DNA of 64,000 bases from Bacillus sp. FJAT-29814 (GTDB lineage: Bacteria; Bacillota; Bacilli; Bacillales; Cytobacillaceae): NCBI RefSeq assembly GCF_001510715.1, contig NZ_LMTJ01000014.1, forward strand, positions 1-64,000, read 5' to 3'. Under the pieces are notes generated by a model. It saw only the letters and a list, made by a program, of their open reading frames with translations, searched no databases and was not told the origin of the DNA. A program made the position numbers and the translations under genes. Below, in pieces: positions 35,132 to 44,645 of the stretch (position 1 is its first letter; each line of letters starts with the position of its first letter).

Positions 35132-35755
35132 ATGCCTAAAGTAGCATTATTAAACCAAGGCGGTTCACAAGTTGGTGAAATCGAACTTAATGAATCAGTA
35201 TTTGGTATTGAGCCTAACCAACACGTATTATTCGAAGCAATTGTTATGCAAAGAGCTTCTCTACGTCAAGGAACTCATAAAGTAAAAACTCGTTCTGAGG
35301 TAGCAGGCGGTGGCCGTAAACCATGGCGTCAAAAAGGAACAGGACGTGCTCGTCAAGGTTCCATTCGTTCACCACAATGGCGCGGAGGCGGTACTGTATT
35401 TGGTCCAACACCACGCAGCTACAGCTATAAAATGCCTAAAAAAGTTCGTCGTTTAGCGATCAAATCAGCTTTATCATCTAAAGTGTTAGAAGAAAACATC
35501 TTAGTATTGGAAAGCTTAGCATTTGAAGCGCCAAAAACAAAAGACTTCAAAGCTGTTTTAAATGGTCTTTCTGTTGAGAAAAAAGCGTTAATCGTTACTG
35601 CTGACCTTGATGAAAACGTAGCATTATCTGCTCGTAACATTCCTGGTGTAACAGTTGTAACTGCTGATGGAATCAACGTTTTAGACGTTGTAAACCATGA
35701 TAAATTGATCATGACTAAAGCAGCGGTTGAAAAAGTAGAGGAGGTGCTTGCATAA
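35132..35755 (+). CDS. rplD: Ribosomal protein uL4
   Basis: 207 aa. Its extended loop (about 40-90, with GGGRKPWRQKGTGRARQGS) lines the peptide exit tunnel; changes there affect macrolide action, and no disruption is seen. The stop TAA shares its last base with the rplW start. Confidence 0.97.
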   Translation: MPKVALLNQGGSQVGEIELNESVFGIEPNQHVLFEAIVMQRASLRQGTHKVKTRSEVAGGGRKPWRQKGTGRARQGSIRSPQWRGGGTVFGPTPRSYSYKMPKKVRRLAIKSALSSKVLEENILVLESLAFEAPKTKDFKAVLNGLSVEKKALIVTADLDENVALSARNIPGVTVVTADGINVLDVVNHDKLIMTKAAVEKVEEVLA

Positions 35756-36039
35756 TGGATGCACGCGATATCATTAAGCGCCCCGTTATCACTGAACGTT
35801 CTACTGACCTAATTGCTGAAAAGAAATATACGTTCGAAGTTGATGTGAAAGCCAACAAAACACAAGTCAAAGATGCTGTACAAGAAATCTTTGGTGTTCA
35901 AGTTGAAAGAGTAAACATCATGAACTATAAAGGCAAATTCAAGCGTATGGGCAAATTCGGCGGCTATACAAACAAACGTCGTAAAGCAATTGTAAAATTA
36001 ACAGCTGACAGCAAAGAAATCGAATTCTTTGAAAGCTAA
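35755..36039 (+). CDS. rplW: Ribosomal protein uL23
   Basis: 94 aa. It lies at the tunnel exit and is the docking point for trigger factor and SRP. RDIIKRPVITERSTDL is at about 3-18. Its ATG overlaps the rplD stop by one base (TAATG), so translation is coupled. Confidence 0.97.
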   Translation: MDARDIIKRPVITERSTDLIAEKKYTFEVDVKANKTQVKDAVQEIFGVQVERVNIMNYKGKFKRMGKFGGYTNKRRKAIVKLTADSKEIEFFES

Positions 36040-36067
36040 AATTCACTAAGAAGAGGAGGGAAATAAA

Positions 36068-36898
36068 ATGGCGATTAAAAAGTACAAACCTACCTCTAAC
36101 GGTCGTCGCGGCATGACAGTTTCTGATTTCGCTGAAATTACAACAAGCACTCCAGAAAAATCCCTATTAGCTCCGTTAAAGAGCAAAGGCGGCCGTAACA
36201 ACCAAGGTAAGTTAACTGTTCGTCATCAAGGTGGCGGCCATAAGCGTCAATATCGTTTAATCGACTTTAAACGTAACAAAGATGGCATTCCAGGACGCGT
36301 TGCCACAATCGAGTACGATCCAAATCGTTCTGCAAATATCGCATTAATTAATTATGCGGATGGAGAAAAGCGTTATATCTTAGCTCCTAAAAACTTGGAA
36401 GTTGGTATGGAAATTATGTCAGGTCCTGAAGCTGACATTAAAGTGGGTAATGCCCTTCCACTAGCTAACATTCCGGTTGGTACTGTTGTACACAACATCG
36501 AATTAAAACCAGGAAAAGGCGGACAATTAGTTCGTTCAGCAGGTACTTCTGCACAAGTTCTTGGTAAAGAAGGAAAATACGTACTTGTACGTTTAACTTC
36601 CGGCGAAGTTCGTATGATTCTATCTGAGTGCCGTGCATCTATCGGTCAGGTAGGTAACGAACAGCACGAATTAATCAACATTGGTAAAGCAGGTCGTTCT
36701 CGTTGGTTAGGTAAACGCCCAACTGTACGTGGATCTGTTATGAACCCTAACGATCACCCACACGGTGGTGGTGAAGGACGTTCACCAATCGGACGTAAGT
36801 CTCCAATGACTCCTTGGGGCAAACCGACTCTTGGTTACAAGACTCGTAAGAAGAAAAACAAATCCGACAAACTTATTATTCGTCGTCGTAAAAAATAA
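36068..36898 (+). CDS. rplB: Ribosomal protein uL2
   Basis: 276 aa. It supports subunit joining and the peptidyl-transferase centre; the NPNDHPHGGGEGR segment near 226-238 holds the conserved His. The C-terminus is strongly basic. The start follows AGAGGAGGG. Confidence 0.97.
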   Translation: MAIKKYKPTSNGRRGMTVSDFAEITTSTPEKSLLAPLKSKGGRNNQGKLTVRHQGGGHKRQYRLIDFKRNKDGIPGRVATIEYDPNRSANIALINYADGEKRYILAPKNLEVGMEIMSGPEADIKVGNALPLANIPVGTVVHNIELKPGKGGQLVRSAGTSAQVLGKEGKYVLVRLTSGEVRMILSECRASIGQVGNEQHELINIGKAGRSRWLGKRPTVRGSVMNPNDHPHGGGEGRSPIGRKSPMTPWGKPTLGYKTRKKKNKSDKLIIRRRKK

Positions 36899-36958
36899 CG
36901 TGTTTGACCTACGGTTCAAGGATAGAACCGTAGAACAATCACGAAGGGAGGTTCATTC

Positions 36959-37237
36959 ATGGGTCGCAGCTTAAAAAAAGGACCATTCGTTGATGATCAT
37001 TTAATGGTTAAAGTTGAAAAGTTAAATGAAACTGATAAGAAGCAAGTTATCAAAACTTGGTCTCGTCGTTCTACGATTTTCCCACAATTTATCGGTCATA
37101 CGATCGCAGTTTATGATGGCCGTAAACATGTGCCTGTGTATGTTACTGAAGACATGGTAGGACACAAGCTTGGAGAATTCGCTCCAACACGCGCTTACAA
37201 AGGTCACGGTAACGATGATAAGAAAACAAGACGTTAA
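36959..37237 (+). CDS. rpsS: Ribosomal protein uS19
   Basis: 92 aa. A 30S head protein beside S13, contacting the A-site region. MGRSLKKGPFVDDHL at the N-terminus and GHKLGEFAPTR near 70-80 are the family signatures. A small hairpin GGTTC...GAACC lies in the gap before it. Confidence 0.97.
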   Translation: MGRSLKKGPFVDDHLMVKVEKLNETDKKQVIKTWSRRSTIFPQFIGHTIAVYDGRKHVPVYVTEDMVGHKLGEFAPTRAYKGHGNDDKKTRR

Positions 37238-37254
37238 GAGAGGAGGGCATCCTA

Positions 37255-37596
37255 ATGCAAGCTAAAGCTGTTGCAAGAACAGTCCGTATTGCTCCTCGTA
37301 AAGTACGTTTAGTCGTTGATTTAATTCGAGGTAAGCAAGTTGGTGAAGCGGTGGCGATTTTAAATCTGACTCCGAAGGCTGCTTCTCCAGTCGTTGAAAA
37401 AGTATTGAAATCCGCTATGGCAAACGCGGAACACAATTATGAAATGGACGTAAATAACCTAGTTGTTGAGCAGGCATTCGTAGACGAAGGACCAACCTTA
37501 AAACGTTTCCGTCCTCGCGCACAAGGTCGTGCAAGCCAAATCAACAAACGCACTAGCCATATTACAATCGTTCTATCAGAAAAGAAGGAGGGATAA
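37255..37596 (+). CDS. rplV: Ribosomal protein uL22
   Basis: 113 aa. Its beta-hairpin (about 80-95) lines the exit tunnel opposite L4; FRPRAQGRASQINKRTSHI near 86-104 is intact, with no macrolide-resistance type duplication. rpsC begins 4 bp after the stop. Confidence 0.97.
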   Translation: MQAKAVARTVRIAPRKVRLVVDLIRGKQVGEAVAILNLTPKAASPVVEKVLKSAMANAEHNYEMDVNNLVVEQAFVDEGPTLKRFRPRAQGRASQINKRTSHITIVLSEKKEG

Positions 37597-37599
37597 TCA

Positions 37600-38256
37600 G
37601 TGGGTCAAAAGGTAAATCCAGTCGGTTTGCGTATCGGGATCATCCGTGATTGGGAATCTAAATGGTATGCAGGCAAAGACTTTGCTGATCTTTTACACGA
37701 AGACATTAAAGTTCGTGAATATATCACGAAACGTCTAAAAGATGCTTCCGTTTCTAAAGTTGAAATCGAACGTGCTGCAAACCGTGTTAACGTAACTGTT
37801 CATACTGCAAAGCCTGGTATGGTAATCGGTAAAGGCGGCACTGAAGTTGAAGCACTTCGTAAAGCGTTAAATCAATTAACTGGCAAGCGTGTACACATCA
37901 ATATTCTTGAAATTAAGAGAGCTGATGTTGATGCGAAGCTTGTTGCAGAAAATATTGCTCGTCAATTAGAAAACCGTGTATCTTTCCGCCGTGCTCAAAA
38001 GCAAGCGATCCAACGTGCAATGCGCGCAGGTGCGAAAGGTATCAAAACAATGGTATCTGGTCGTTTAGGTGGTGCCGATATCGCTCGTTCTGAACACTAC
38101 AGCGAGGGAACTGTTCCACTTCATACTCTTCGCGCTGATATCGATTATGCTACAGCAGAAGCAGACACTACTTATGGAAAACTTGGTGTTAAAGTATGGA
38201 TCTATCGTGGAGAGGTCCTTCCTACTAAGAAGAAATCCGAGGAAGGAGGCAAATAA
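37600..38256 (+). CDS. rpsC: Ribosomal protein uS3
   Basis: 218 aa. An N-terminal KH domain with GMVIGKGG (about 67-74) and a C-terminal domain line the mRNA entry channel. It starts at GTG 37600 (MGQKVNPVGLRIG), after AAGGAGGG. rplP starts right after the stop. Confidence 0.97.
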   Translation: MGQKVNPVGLRIGIIRDWESKWYAGKDFADLLHEDIKVREYITKRLKDASVSKVEIERAANRVNVTVHTAKPGMVIGKGGTEVEALRKALNQLTGKRVHINILEIKRADVDAKLVAENIARQLENRVSFRRAQKQAIQRAMRAGAKGIKTMVSGRLGGADIARSEHYSEGTVPLHTLRADIDYATAEADTTYGKLGVKVWIYRGEVLPTKKKSEEGGK

Positions 38257-38257
38257 T

Positions 38258-38692
38258 ATGTTATTGCCAAAACGCGTAAAATTTCGCCGTCAACACCGTG
38301 GGAAAATGCGTGGTAACGCTAAAGGCGGCACTGAAGTAACATTTGGTGAATTCGGTCTGCAAGCAGTCGAAGCTTCATGGATTACAAACCGTCAAATTGA
38401 AGCTGCACGTCGTGCAATGACTCGTTATATGAAACGTGGCGGTAAAGTTTGGATTAAAATTTTCCCTCACAAACCATACACTGCAAAGCCTCTTGAAGTG
38501 CGGATGGGTTCCGGTAAAGGTTCACCTGAAGGCTGGGTAGCGGTTGTAAAACCTGGCAAAGTCATGTTTGAACTAGCTGGCGTATCTGAAGAAATCGCAC
38601 GCGAAGCTCTACGTCTTGCAGCTCACAAACTTCCAGTAAAATGCAAGTTTGTAAAACGTGAAGAAATTGGTGGTGAATCAAATGAAAGCTAA
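38258..38692 (+). CDS. rplP: Ribosomal protein uL16
   Basis: 144 aa. It helps position A-site tRNA near the peptidyl-transferase centre. The family signature KRVKFRRQHRG opens it and RMGSGKGSPEGWVA lies near 82-95. The correct start is ATG 38258 after GGAAGGAGG; the open frame upstream lies inside rpsC. It overlaps rpmC by 11 bp. Confidence 0.97.
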   Translation: MLLPKRVKFRRQHRGKMRGNAKGGTEVTFGEFGLQAVEASWITNRQIEAARRAMTRYMKRGGKVWIKIFPHKPYTAKPLEVRMGSGKGSPEGWVAVVKPGKVMFELAGVSEEIAREALRLAAHKLPVKCKFVKREEIGGESNES

Positions 38693-38882
38693 TGAAATTC
38701 GTGACCTTACCACTGCTGAAATTGAACAAAAAGTTAAATCTTTAAAGGAAGAGCTTTTCAACCTTCGCTTTCAATTGGCGACTGGACAACTTGAAAACAC
38801 AGCTCGTATCCGTGAAGTACGCAAGTCAATCGCTCGCATGAAAACTGTGATTCGTGAGAGAGAAATCAGCGTTAACAAGTAG
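38682..38882 (+). CDS. rpmC: Ribosomal protein uL29
   Basis: 66 aa helical hairpin at the tunnel exit next to L23. MKANEIRDLTTAEIEQKV is the usual start. It overlaps the end of rplP by 11 bp, with a GGTGGTGAA ribosome site inside rplP. Confidence 0.96.
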   Translation: MKANEIRDLTTAEIEQKVKSLKEELFNLRFQLATGQLENTARIREVRKSIARMKTVIREREISVNK

Positions 38883-38908
38883 AAACTAGGAGAGGGGGTT
38901 CACGAAGA

Positions 38909-39172
38909 ATGAGTGAACGTAACCAACGCAAGGTTTACACTGGACGCGTTGTTTCTGACAAGATGGACAAAACTGTTACCGTTCTTGTTGAAACATACAA
39001 AAAGCATCCACTTTACGGTAAACGCGTTAAGTACTCTAAAAAGTACAAAGCTCATGATGAGCAAAATCAAGCAAAAGTTGGCGATATCGTGCGTATCATG
39101 GAAACTCGCCCGCTTTCAGCTACAAAGCGCTTCCGTTTAGTTGAAGTAGTAGAAAAAGCAGTTATTATTTAA
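38909..39172 (+). CDS. rpsQ: Ribosomal protein uS17
   Basis: 87 aa OB-fold protein that binds 16S rRNA early in 30S assembly. GRVVSDKMDKTVTVLVE (about 12-28) is the signature. It starts after GGAGAGGGGG. Confidence 0.97.
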   Translation: MSERNQRKVYTGRVVSDKMDKTVTVLVETYKKHPLYGKRVKYSKKYKAHDEQNQAKVGDIVRIMETRPLSATKRFRLVEVVEKAVII

Positions 39173-39212
39173 TTGTTCGGATATTCTTTGATTCCGAAGG
39201 GAGGTTACACAC

Positions 39213-39581
39213 ATGATTCAACAAGAATCACGTTTAAAAGTTGCTGACAACTCTGGTGCTCGTGAAGTACTGACGATCAAAGTTCTTGGTGGTTCCGGCC
39301 GCAAAACAGCTAACATCGGCGATATCATTGTCTGCACCGTAAAACAAGCAACACCAGGTGGCGTTGTTAAAAAAGGTGACGTAGTTAAAGCAGTAGTAGT
39401 GCGTACAAAGAGCGGTGTCCGCCGTCCTGACGGTTCATACATCCGTTTCGATGAAAACGCATGTGTTATTGTCAAAGAAGATAAGAGCCCTCGTGGTACT
39501 CGTATCTTTGGACCAGTTGCCCGCGAACTTCGCGACAACAACTTTATGAAAATCGTATCTTTAGCTCCAGAAGTTCTATAA
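39213..39581 (+). CDS. rplN: Ribosomal protein uL14
   Basis: 122 aa. It forms part of the intersubunit bridge and is the binding site for the silencing factor RsfS. MIQQESRLKVADNSGAREV is the usual N-terminus. It starts after GAAGGGAGG. Confidence 0.97.
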   Translation: MIQQESRLKVADNSGAREVLTIKVLGGSGRKTANIGDIIVCTVKQATPGGVVKKGDVVKAVVVRTKSGVRRPDGSYIRFDENACVIVKEDKSPRGTRIFGPVARELRDNNFMKIVSLAPEVL

Positions 39582-39616
39582 TAATAATCCAAATGCCTTT
39601 AAGGAGGTGCTTACGG

Positions 39617-39925
39617 ATGCATGTAAAAAAAGGTGATAAGGTCAGAGTCATGACTGGTAAGGATAAAGGCAAAACAGGCGTAATCCTGGCTGCTTATCCT
39701 AAAGAGAACCGTGTACTTGTTGAAGGTGTGAACATTGTTAAAAAACATTCAAAACCTTCTCAAGCTAACCCACAGGGCGGAATCATCAGCTTCGAGGCTC
39801 CAATTCATGTGTCAAATGTAATGCCTATCGATCCTAAGACTGGTAACCCAACTCGTGTTGGACACAAAGTGGTTGATGGCAAAAAAGTACGCGTAGCAAA
39901 ATCCGGTGAAGTTTTAGATAAATAG
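39617..39925 (+). CDS. rplX: Ribosomal protein uL24
   Basis: 102 aa, KOW fold (KKGDKVRVMTGKDKGKTG near 4-21). It is one of the first proteins to bind 23S rRNA in assembly. I choose ATG 39617 (MHVKKGD) after AAGGAGGTG; an open frame beginning at 39593 crosses that site. Confidence 0.96.
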   Translation: MHVKKGDKVRVMTGKDKGKTGVILAAYPKENRVLVEGVNIVKKHSKPSQANPQGGIISFEAPIHVSNVMPIDPKTGNPTRVGHKVVDGKKVRVAKSGEVLDK

Positions 39926-39952
39926 TTTAAATTAAGAAGGGAGGTACAATAG

Positions 39953-40492
39953 ATGAACCGCCTAAAAGAAAAGTATCTTAAGGAAATTACTCCAGCTCTT
40001 ATGAGCAAGTTCAATTATAAATCAGTAATGGAAGTACCAAAGATTGAAAAGATCGTTGTTAACATGGGTGTAGGTGACGCTGTTGCAAACGCCAAAGCTC
40101 TTGATAACGCAGTCGATGAATTGGCTACGATCACTGGTCAAAAGCCGCTTGTAACTCGCGCGAAGAAATCTATTGCAGGTTTCCGTCTTCGTGAAGGCAT
40201 GCCTATCGGTGCAAAGGTTACCCTTCGTGGTGAGCGCATGTATCAATTCCTGGACAAATTAGTTTCTGTTTCTTTACCACGTGTACGTGACTTCCGTGGT
40301 GTTTCTAAAAAAGCATTTGACGGTCGTGGAAACTACACATTAGGGATTAAAGAACAATTAATTTTCCCTGAAATTGATTACGATAAAGTAAGCAAGGTTC
40401 GTGGAATGGATATCGTTATCGTAACAACGGCAAAAACTGATGAAGAGTCCCGTGAACTTTTAACTCAAATCGGAATGCCATTCCAAAAGTAA
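39953..40492 (+). CDS. rplE: Ribosomal protein uL5
   Basis: 179 aa. It binds 5S rRNA and contacts P-site tRNA and S13. KIVVNMGVGDAVANAK (about 32-47) and RGMDIVIVTTAKTDEE near 148-163 are family signatures. It starts after AAGGGAGGT. Confidence 0.97.
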   Translation: MNRLKEKYLKEITPALMSKFNYKSVMEVPKIEKIVVNMGVGDAVANAKALDNAVDELATITGQKPLVTRAKKSIAGFRLREGMPIGAKVTLRGERMYQFLDKLVSVSLPRVRDFRGVSKKAFDGRGNYTLGIKEQLIFPEIDYDKVSKVRGMDIVIVTTAKTDEESRELLTQIGMPFQK

Positions 40493-40515
40493 TCGCTAAA
40501 TAAGGAGGCGAAAAC

Positions 40516-40701
40516 GTGGCTAAAAAGTCAATGATTGCGAAACAAAAACGCACGCCTAAATTCAAAGTACAAGAGTACACACGCTGCGAACGTTGCGGCC
40601 GTCCACACTCTGTATATCGCAAATTTAAGCTTTGCCGTATTTGTTTCCGTGAATTAGCATATAAAGGACAAATTCCTGGTGTTAAAAAAGCTAGCTGGTA
40701 A
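40516..40701 (+). CDS. rpsZ: Ribosomal protein uS14, zinc-binding type Z
   Basis: 61 aa. The short C+ form with CERC (24-27) and CRIC (40-43) zinc ligands. It replaces the longer zinc-free paralogue, which many Bacillus carry elsewhere for zinc starvation. It starts at GTG 40516 after AAGGAGG. Confidence 0.96.
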
Positions 40702-40732
40702 AACTAGAGCTTGTGGAAGGAGGTAAAAATTA

Positions 40733-41131
40733 ATGGTCATGACAGATCCAATTGCAGATATGCTTACTCGCATTCGTAATGCGAACATGGTACGTCACGA
40801 AAAATTAGAAGTGCCTGCTTCTAATATTAAAAAAGAAATCGCTGAAATCCTTAAGCGTGAAGGCTTCGTCCGTGACGTTGAATATATCGAAGACAACAAA
40901 CAAGGTATCATCCGTATCTTCCTAAAATACGGTGCAAATAACGAACGTGTTATTACTGGTCTTAAGCGTATTAGCAAGCCTGGTCTTCGCGTTTACGCTA
41001 AATCAACTGAAGTACCTCGCGTACTTAACGGTCTTGGGATCGCACTTGTATCAACTTCAAATGGTGTGGTCACTGATAAAGAAGCTCGTGCCAAGCAAAT
41101 CGGCGGAGAAGTTTTAGCTTACGTTTGGTAA
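40733..41131 (+). CDS. rpsH: Ribosomal protein uS8
   Basis: 132 aa. It binds the central domain of 16S rRNA and in E. coli represses the spc operon. MTDPIADMLTRIRNAN opens it. The start gives MVMTDP as in B. subtilis, after GGAAGGAGGT; an internal ATG at 40739 is possible. Confidence 0.97.
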   Translation: MVMTDPIADMLTRIRNANMVRHEKLEVPASNIKKEIAEILKREGFVRDVEYIEDNKQGIIRIFLKYGANNERVITGLKRISKPGLRVYAKSTEVPRVLNGLGIALVSTSNGVVTDKEARAKQIGGEVLAYVW

Positions 41132-41162
41132 TCGATTTTTTGAATGAATGGAGGTGCACTAA

Positions 41163-41699
41163 ATGTCTCGTATAGGAAAAAAACCTATTGAAATTCCAGC
41201 AGGTGTAACAGTTACAAATAACAACCACACTGTTACTGTAAAAGGACCAAAAGGCGAACTTACTCGCTCTTTTAATCCTGAAATTGCCATCAACATCGAA
41301 GAGAATACTGTAACGATCACTCGTCCATCTGACGTGAAAGAGCACCGCGCATTGCACGGTACAACACGTGCGGTACTTGCGAATATGATCGAGGGTGTTG
41401 CTCAAGGATTCGAAAAGAAATTAGAGTTAATCGGGGTTGGATACCGTGCTCAAAAGCAAGGTAACAAACTTGTATTAAACGTTGGATACTCTCACCCAGT
41501 TGAATTTGAACCTGAAACCGGACTTGAAATCGAAGTGCCTGCTAACACAAAGATTACTGTTAGAGGTATTGATAAAGAACGTGTTGGTGAATTAGCAGCC
41601 AACATTCGCCAAGTTCGTCCTCCAGAGCCGTATAAAGGCAAAGGGATTCGTTACGAAGGTGAATTTGTTCGTCGTAAAGAAGGTAAAACAGGTAAGTAA
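41163..41699 (+). CDS. rplF: Ribosomal protein uL6
   Basis: 178 aa with two related domains; it sits near the factor-binding site and the sarcin-ricin loop. MSRIGKKPIEIPAGV opens it, and RPPEPYKGKGIRYEGE near 152-167 is the C-terminal signature. Confidence 0.97.
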   Translation: MSRIGKKPIEIPAGVTVTNNNHTVTVKGPKGELTRSFNPEIAINIEENTVTITRPSDVKEHRALHGTTRAVLANMIEGVAQGFEKKLELIGVGYRAQKQGNKLVLNVGYSHPVEFEPETGLEIEVPANTKITVRGIDKERVGELAANIRQVRPPEPYKGKGIRYEGEFVRRKEGKTGK

Positions 41700-41731
41700 T
41701 GCCGCATAAGTAAACGAAAGGAGTGACGTAA

Positions 41732-42094
41732 ATGATTACGAAGCAAGACAAAAACGCTACTCGCAAGAAAAGACATGGTCGTGTTCGTGCGAAGCTTAGC
41801 GGTACCTCTGCTCGTCCGCGTCTAAACGTGTTTCGTTCTAACCAGCATATTTATGCTCAGGTAATCGATGACGTATTAGGAGTTACTATAGCAAGTGCTT
41901 CTACATTAGATAAAGAACTAAACCTTGAGTCAACTAGCAATGCTGATGCTGCTCAAAAGGTTGGAGAATTAGTCGCTAAACGTGCGGTAGAAAAAGGTAT
42001 CACTAATGTTGTTTTTGACCGTGGGGGTTACTTATACCATGGCCGTATTCAAGCATTAGCTGGTGCTGCCCGCGAAAACGGCTTACAATTTTAA
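41732..42094 (+). CDS. rplR: Ribosomal protein uL18
   Basis: 120 aa. It binds 5S rRNA with L5. The N-terminal 25 residues are very basic; the RPRLNVFRSNQHIYAQVID segment (about 29-47) is typical. It starts after AAAGGAGTG. Confidence 0.97.
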   Translation: MITKQDKNATRKKRHGRVRAKLSGTSARPRLNVFRSNQHIYAQVIDDVLGVTIASASTLDKELNLESTSNADAAQKVGELVAKRAVEKGITNVVFDRGGYLYHGRIQALAGAARENGLQF

Positions 42095-42118
42095 TAGACA
42101 AAGGAGGGACATAAAATA

Positions 42119-42619
42119 ATGCGTCGCATTGATCCAAACAAACTTGAACTAGAAGAACGCGTAGTTACGGTTAACCGTGTTGCGAAGGTAGTTAAAGGCG
42201 GACGTCGTTTCCGTTTCTCTGCTCTTGTTGTAGTCGGAGATAAAAACGGTCATGTTGGCTTTGGTACTGGTAAAGCACAAGAAGTACCTGATGCAATCCG
42301 CAAAGCTGTCGAAGATGCAAAGAAAAACTTGGTTGAAGTACCGATGGTTGGAACAACAGTTCCTCACGAGGTAATTGGCCGCTTTGGCGCTGGCGAAATC
42401 CTGTTAAAGCCTGCTTCTGAAGGTACTGGAGTTATCGCTGGTGGTCCGGTTCGTGCTGTACTTGAATTGGCTGGCGTTCAGGATATCCTTTCTAAATCCT
42501 TAGGAACAAACACTCCAATTAATATGGTACGTGCCACTGTAGAAGGTCTAAAACAATTAAAACGTGCTGAAGACGTAGCAAAATTACGTGGTAAATCAGT
42601 AGAAGAACTGTTAGGATAA
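42119..42619 (+). CDS. rpsE: Ribosomal protein uS5
   Basis: 166 aa. It shapes the decoding site with S4 and S12; the loop VAKVVKGGRRFRFSALVVVG (about 21-40), where spectinomycin-resistance changes arise, is normal. It starts after AAAGGAGGG. Confidence 0.97.
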   Translation: MRRIDPNKLELEERVVTVNRVAKVVKGGRRFRFSALVVVGDKNGHVGFGTGKAQEVPDAIRKAVEDAKKNLVEVPMVGTTVPHEVIGRFGAGEILLKPASEGTGVIAGGPVRAVLELAGVQDILSKSLGTNTPINMVRATVEGLKQLKRAEDVAKLRGKSVEELLG

Positions 42620-42633
42620 GGGAGGGAAATCAA

Positions 42634-42816
42634 ATGGCGAATAAACTTTTAGTTACCCTCAGCCGTAGCGTGATCGGTCGTCCAGAGGACCAACGCGAAA
42701 CAGTTAAAGCGCTAGGTTTACGTAAAATGAATCAAACAGTTGAGCATCAAGACAACGCTGCTATTCGCGGTATGATTAATAAAGTTGCTCACCTTGTAAC
42801 AGTAAAAGAACAATAA
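42634..42816 (+). CDS. rpmD: Ribosomal protein uL30
   Basis: 60 aa. Signature VTLSRSVIGRPEDQRETVKAL (about 7-27, typical L30 start). It lies 14 bp after rpsE. Confidence 0.96.
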   Translation: MANKLLVTLSRSVIGRPEDQRETVKALGLRKMNQTVEHQDNAAIRGMINKVAHLVTVKEQ

Positions 42817-42848
42817 TCGATTGTTTTCTTTCATAAGGAGGTGCCAAT

Positions 42849-43289
42849 ATGAAACTTCATGAGTTAAAACCTGCTGAAGGGTCTCGTCATGAGCGCAAAC
42901 GCTTAGGCCGCGGTATCGGATCCGGCCAAGGTAAAACTGCGGGTAAAGGTCATAAAGGTCAAAAAGCCCGTTCAGGCGGCGGTGTACGTGTAGGTTTTGA
43001 AGGTGGTCAAACGCCTTTATTCCGTCGTTTACCAAAGCGTGGATTTACAAACATTAACCGCAAGGAATATGCCGTTGTAAATCTTGATGCATTAAACCGC
43101 TTTGAGGAAGGTACAGAAGTTACTCCAGAACTTCTTATCGAAACAGGCGTAGTAAGTAACGAAAAAGCAGGAATCAAAATTCTTGCCAAAGGGAACGTTG
43201 AGAAAAAGCTGACTGTTAAAGCTCACAAATTCTCCTCTGCTGCTAAGGAAGCGATCGAAGCTGCTGGTGGAACCACTGAGGTGATCTAA
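42849..43289 (+). CDS. rplO: Ribosomal protein uL15
   Basis: 146 aa. Glycine- and lysine-rich N-terminus (RLGRGIGSGQGKTAGKGHKG, about 18-37) that threads into 23S rRNA. Its stop overlaps the secY start by one base (TAATG), linking ribosome and translocon synthesis. Confidence 0.97.
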   Translation: MKLHELKPAEGSRHERKRLGRGIGSGQGKTAGKGHKGQKARSGGGVRVGFEGGQTPLFRRLPKRGFTNINRKEYAVVNLDALNRFEEGTEVTPELLIETGVVSNEKAGIKILAKGNVEKKLTVKAHKFSSAAKEAIEAAGGTTEVI

Positions 43290-44584
43290 TGTTCCAGACA
43301 ATCTCCAATTTTATGCGCGTGGGTGATATACGTCGAAAGATCATATTCACCCTTTTAATGTTAGTAGTTTTTAGGATCGGTACCTTTATACCGGTTCCAA
43401 GTGTAAATGCAGAGGCCCTTGCGGCGCAAGATAAGCTGAGTGTATTTGGAGTCCTAAATACATTTGGCGGTGGAGCGTTAAAGCAATTTTCCATCTTTGC
43501 TATGGGGATCATGCCTTACATTACGGCTTCGATTATTATTCAGTTGCTGCAAATGGACGTTGTTCCGAAGTTCACTGAATGGTCGAAGCAAGGGGAGTCT
43601 GGCCGTCGCAAGCTGGCCCAATTTACCCGGTATTTTACGATTGTGCTGGGCTTTATCCAAGCATTGGGTATGTCTTATGGGTTTAACAATATGTCAAATG
43701 GACAGTTGATTTTAAATCCAGGAATCGGCACTTATTTGTTAATTGCGGTGGTGTTAACAGGAGGTACTGCGTTTTTGATGTGGTTAGGTGAGCAGATTAC
43801 AGCTAAAGGTGTGGGAAATGGTATTTCCATCATCATCTTTGCTGGTATCGTTGCCGGCATTCCAACTGTAATGAATCAAATGTTTGTTCAACAGTTTGAA
43901 AATGCAGGTGATAAGCTATTCCTAAACATCGTTACAGTGATCTTAATCGCACTAGCGATTCTCGCAATTATTGTTGGGGTTATTTTCATCCAGCAAGCAA
44001 CACGTAAGATTCCAATTCAATATGCAAAGCGGATGGCAGTCGGTCGTAACCCTGTCGGCGGACAGTCGACACACATGCCGTTAAAGGTTAACGCAGCCGG
44101 CGTTATCCCTGTTATCTTTGCTGTATCATTTATAGTTACACCAAGAACGGTCGCTTCATTCTTCCCAACGAATGATGTTACGGCTTGGATTATGAGAGTA
44201 TTTGACTATTCTCATCCAATCGGAATGATTCTTTATGCAGCATTGATAATCGCGTTCACATATTTTTATGCCTTTATTCAAGTTAACCCTGAACAAGCAG
44301 CGGAAAACTTACAAAAGCAAAGCGGCTATATTCCGGGAATTCGTCCTGGTAAGAGCACGCAAGAATATTTAACACGCGTCTTATATCGTTTAACATTTGT
44401 CGGTGCTATTTTCCTTTCTGTGATTGCTGTACTTCCAGTTTTATTTATTAAAATTGCGAACCTGCCGCAATCGGCGCAAATTGGCGGAACAAGCTTGCTC
44501 ATTGTTGTCGGTGTTGCGCTAGAAACGTATAAGCAGCTTGAAGCTCAATTGGTTAAACGTCATTATAAAGGATTTATAAAATAA
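43289..44584 (+). CDS. secY: SecY, protein translocase channel
   Basis: 431 aa with about ten transmembrane helices. It forms the protein-conducting channel with SecE (17051) and SecG. The FGGGALKQFSIFAMGIMPYI region near 60-79 and the cytoplasmic loop KSTQEYLTRVLYRLT near 352-366 are typical. A hairpin (GGGACCCTCATCGGGCCCC region, about 44594-44612) lies before adk. Confidence 0.97.
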   Translation: MFQTISNFMRVGDIRRKIIFTLLMLVVFRIGTFIPVPSVNAEALAAQDKLSVFGVLNTFGGGALKQFSIFAMGIMPYITASIIIQLLQMDVVPKFTEWSKQGESGRRKLAQFTRYFTIVLGFIQALGMSYGFNNMSNGQLILNPGIGTYLLIAVVLTGGTAFLMWLGEQITAKGVGNGISIIIFAGIVAGIPTVMNQMFVQQFENAGDKLFLNIVTVILIALAILAIIVGVIFIQQATRKIPIQYAKRMAVGRNPVGGQSTHMPLKVNAAGVIPVIFAVSFIVTPRTVASFFPTNDVTAWIMRVFDYSHPIGMILYAALIIAFTYFYAFIQVNPEQAAENLQKQSGYIPGIRPGKSTQEYLTRVLYRLTFVGAIFLSVIAVLPVLFIKIANLPQSAQIGGTSLLIVVGVALETYKQLEAQLVKRHYKGFIK

Positions 44585-44645
44585 TAGGTTTAGCGGGACC
44601 CTCATCGGGCCCCAAAACCTACACATAGCACGAGGGGGAATACGT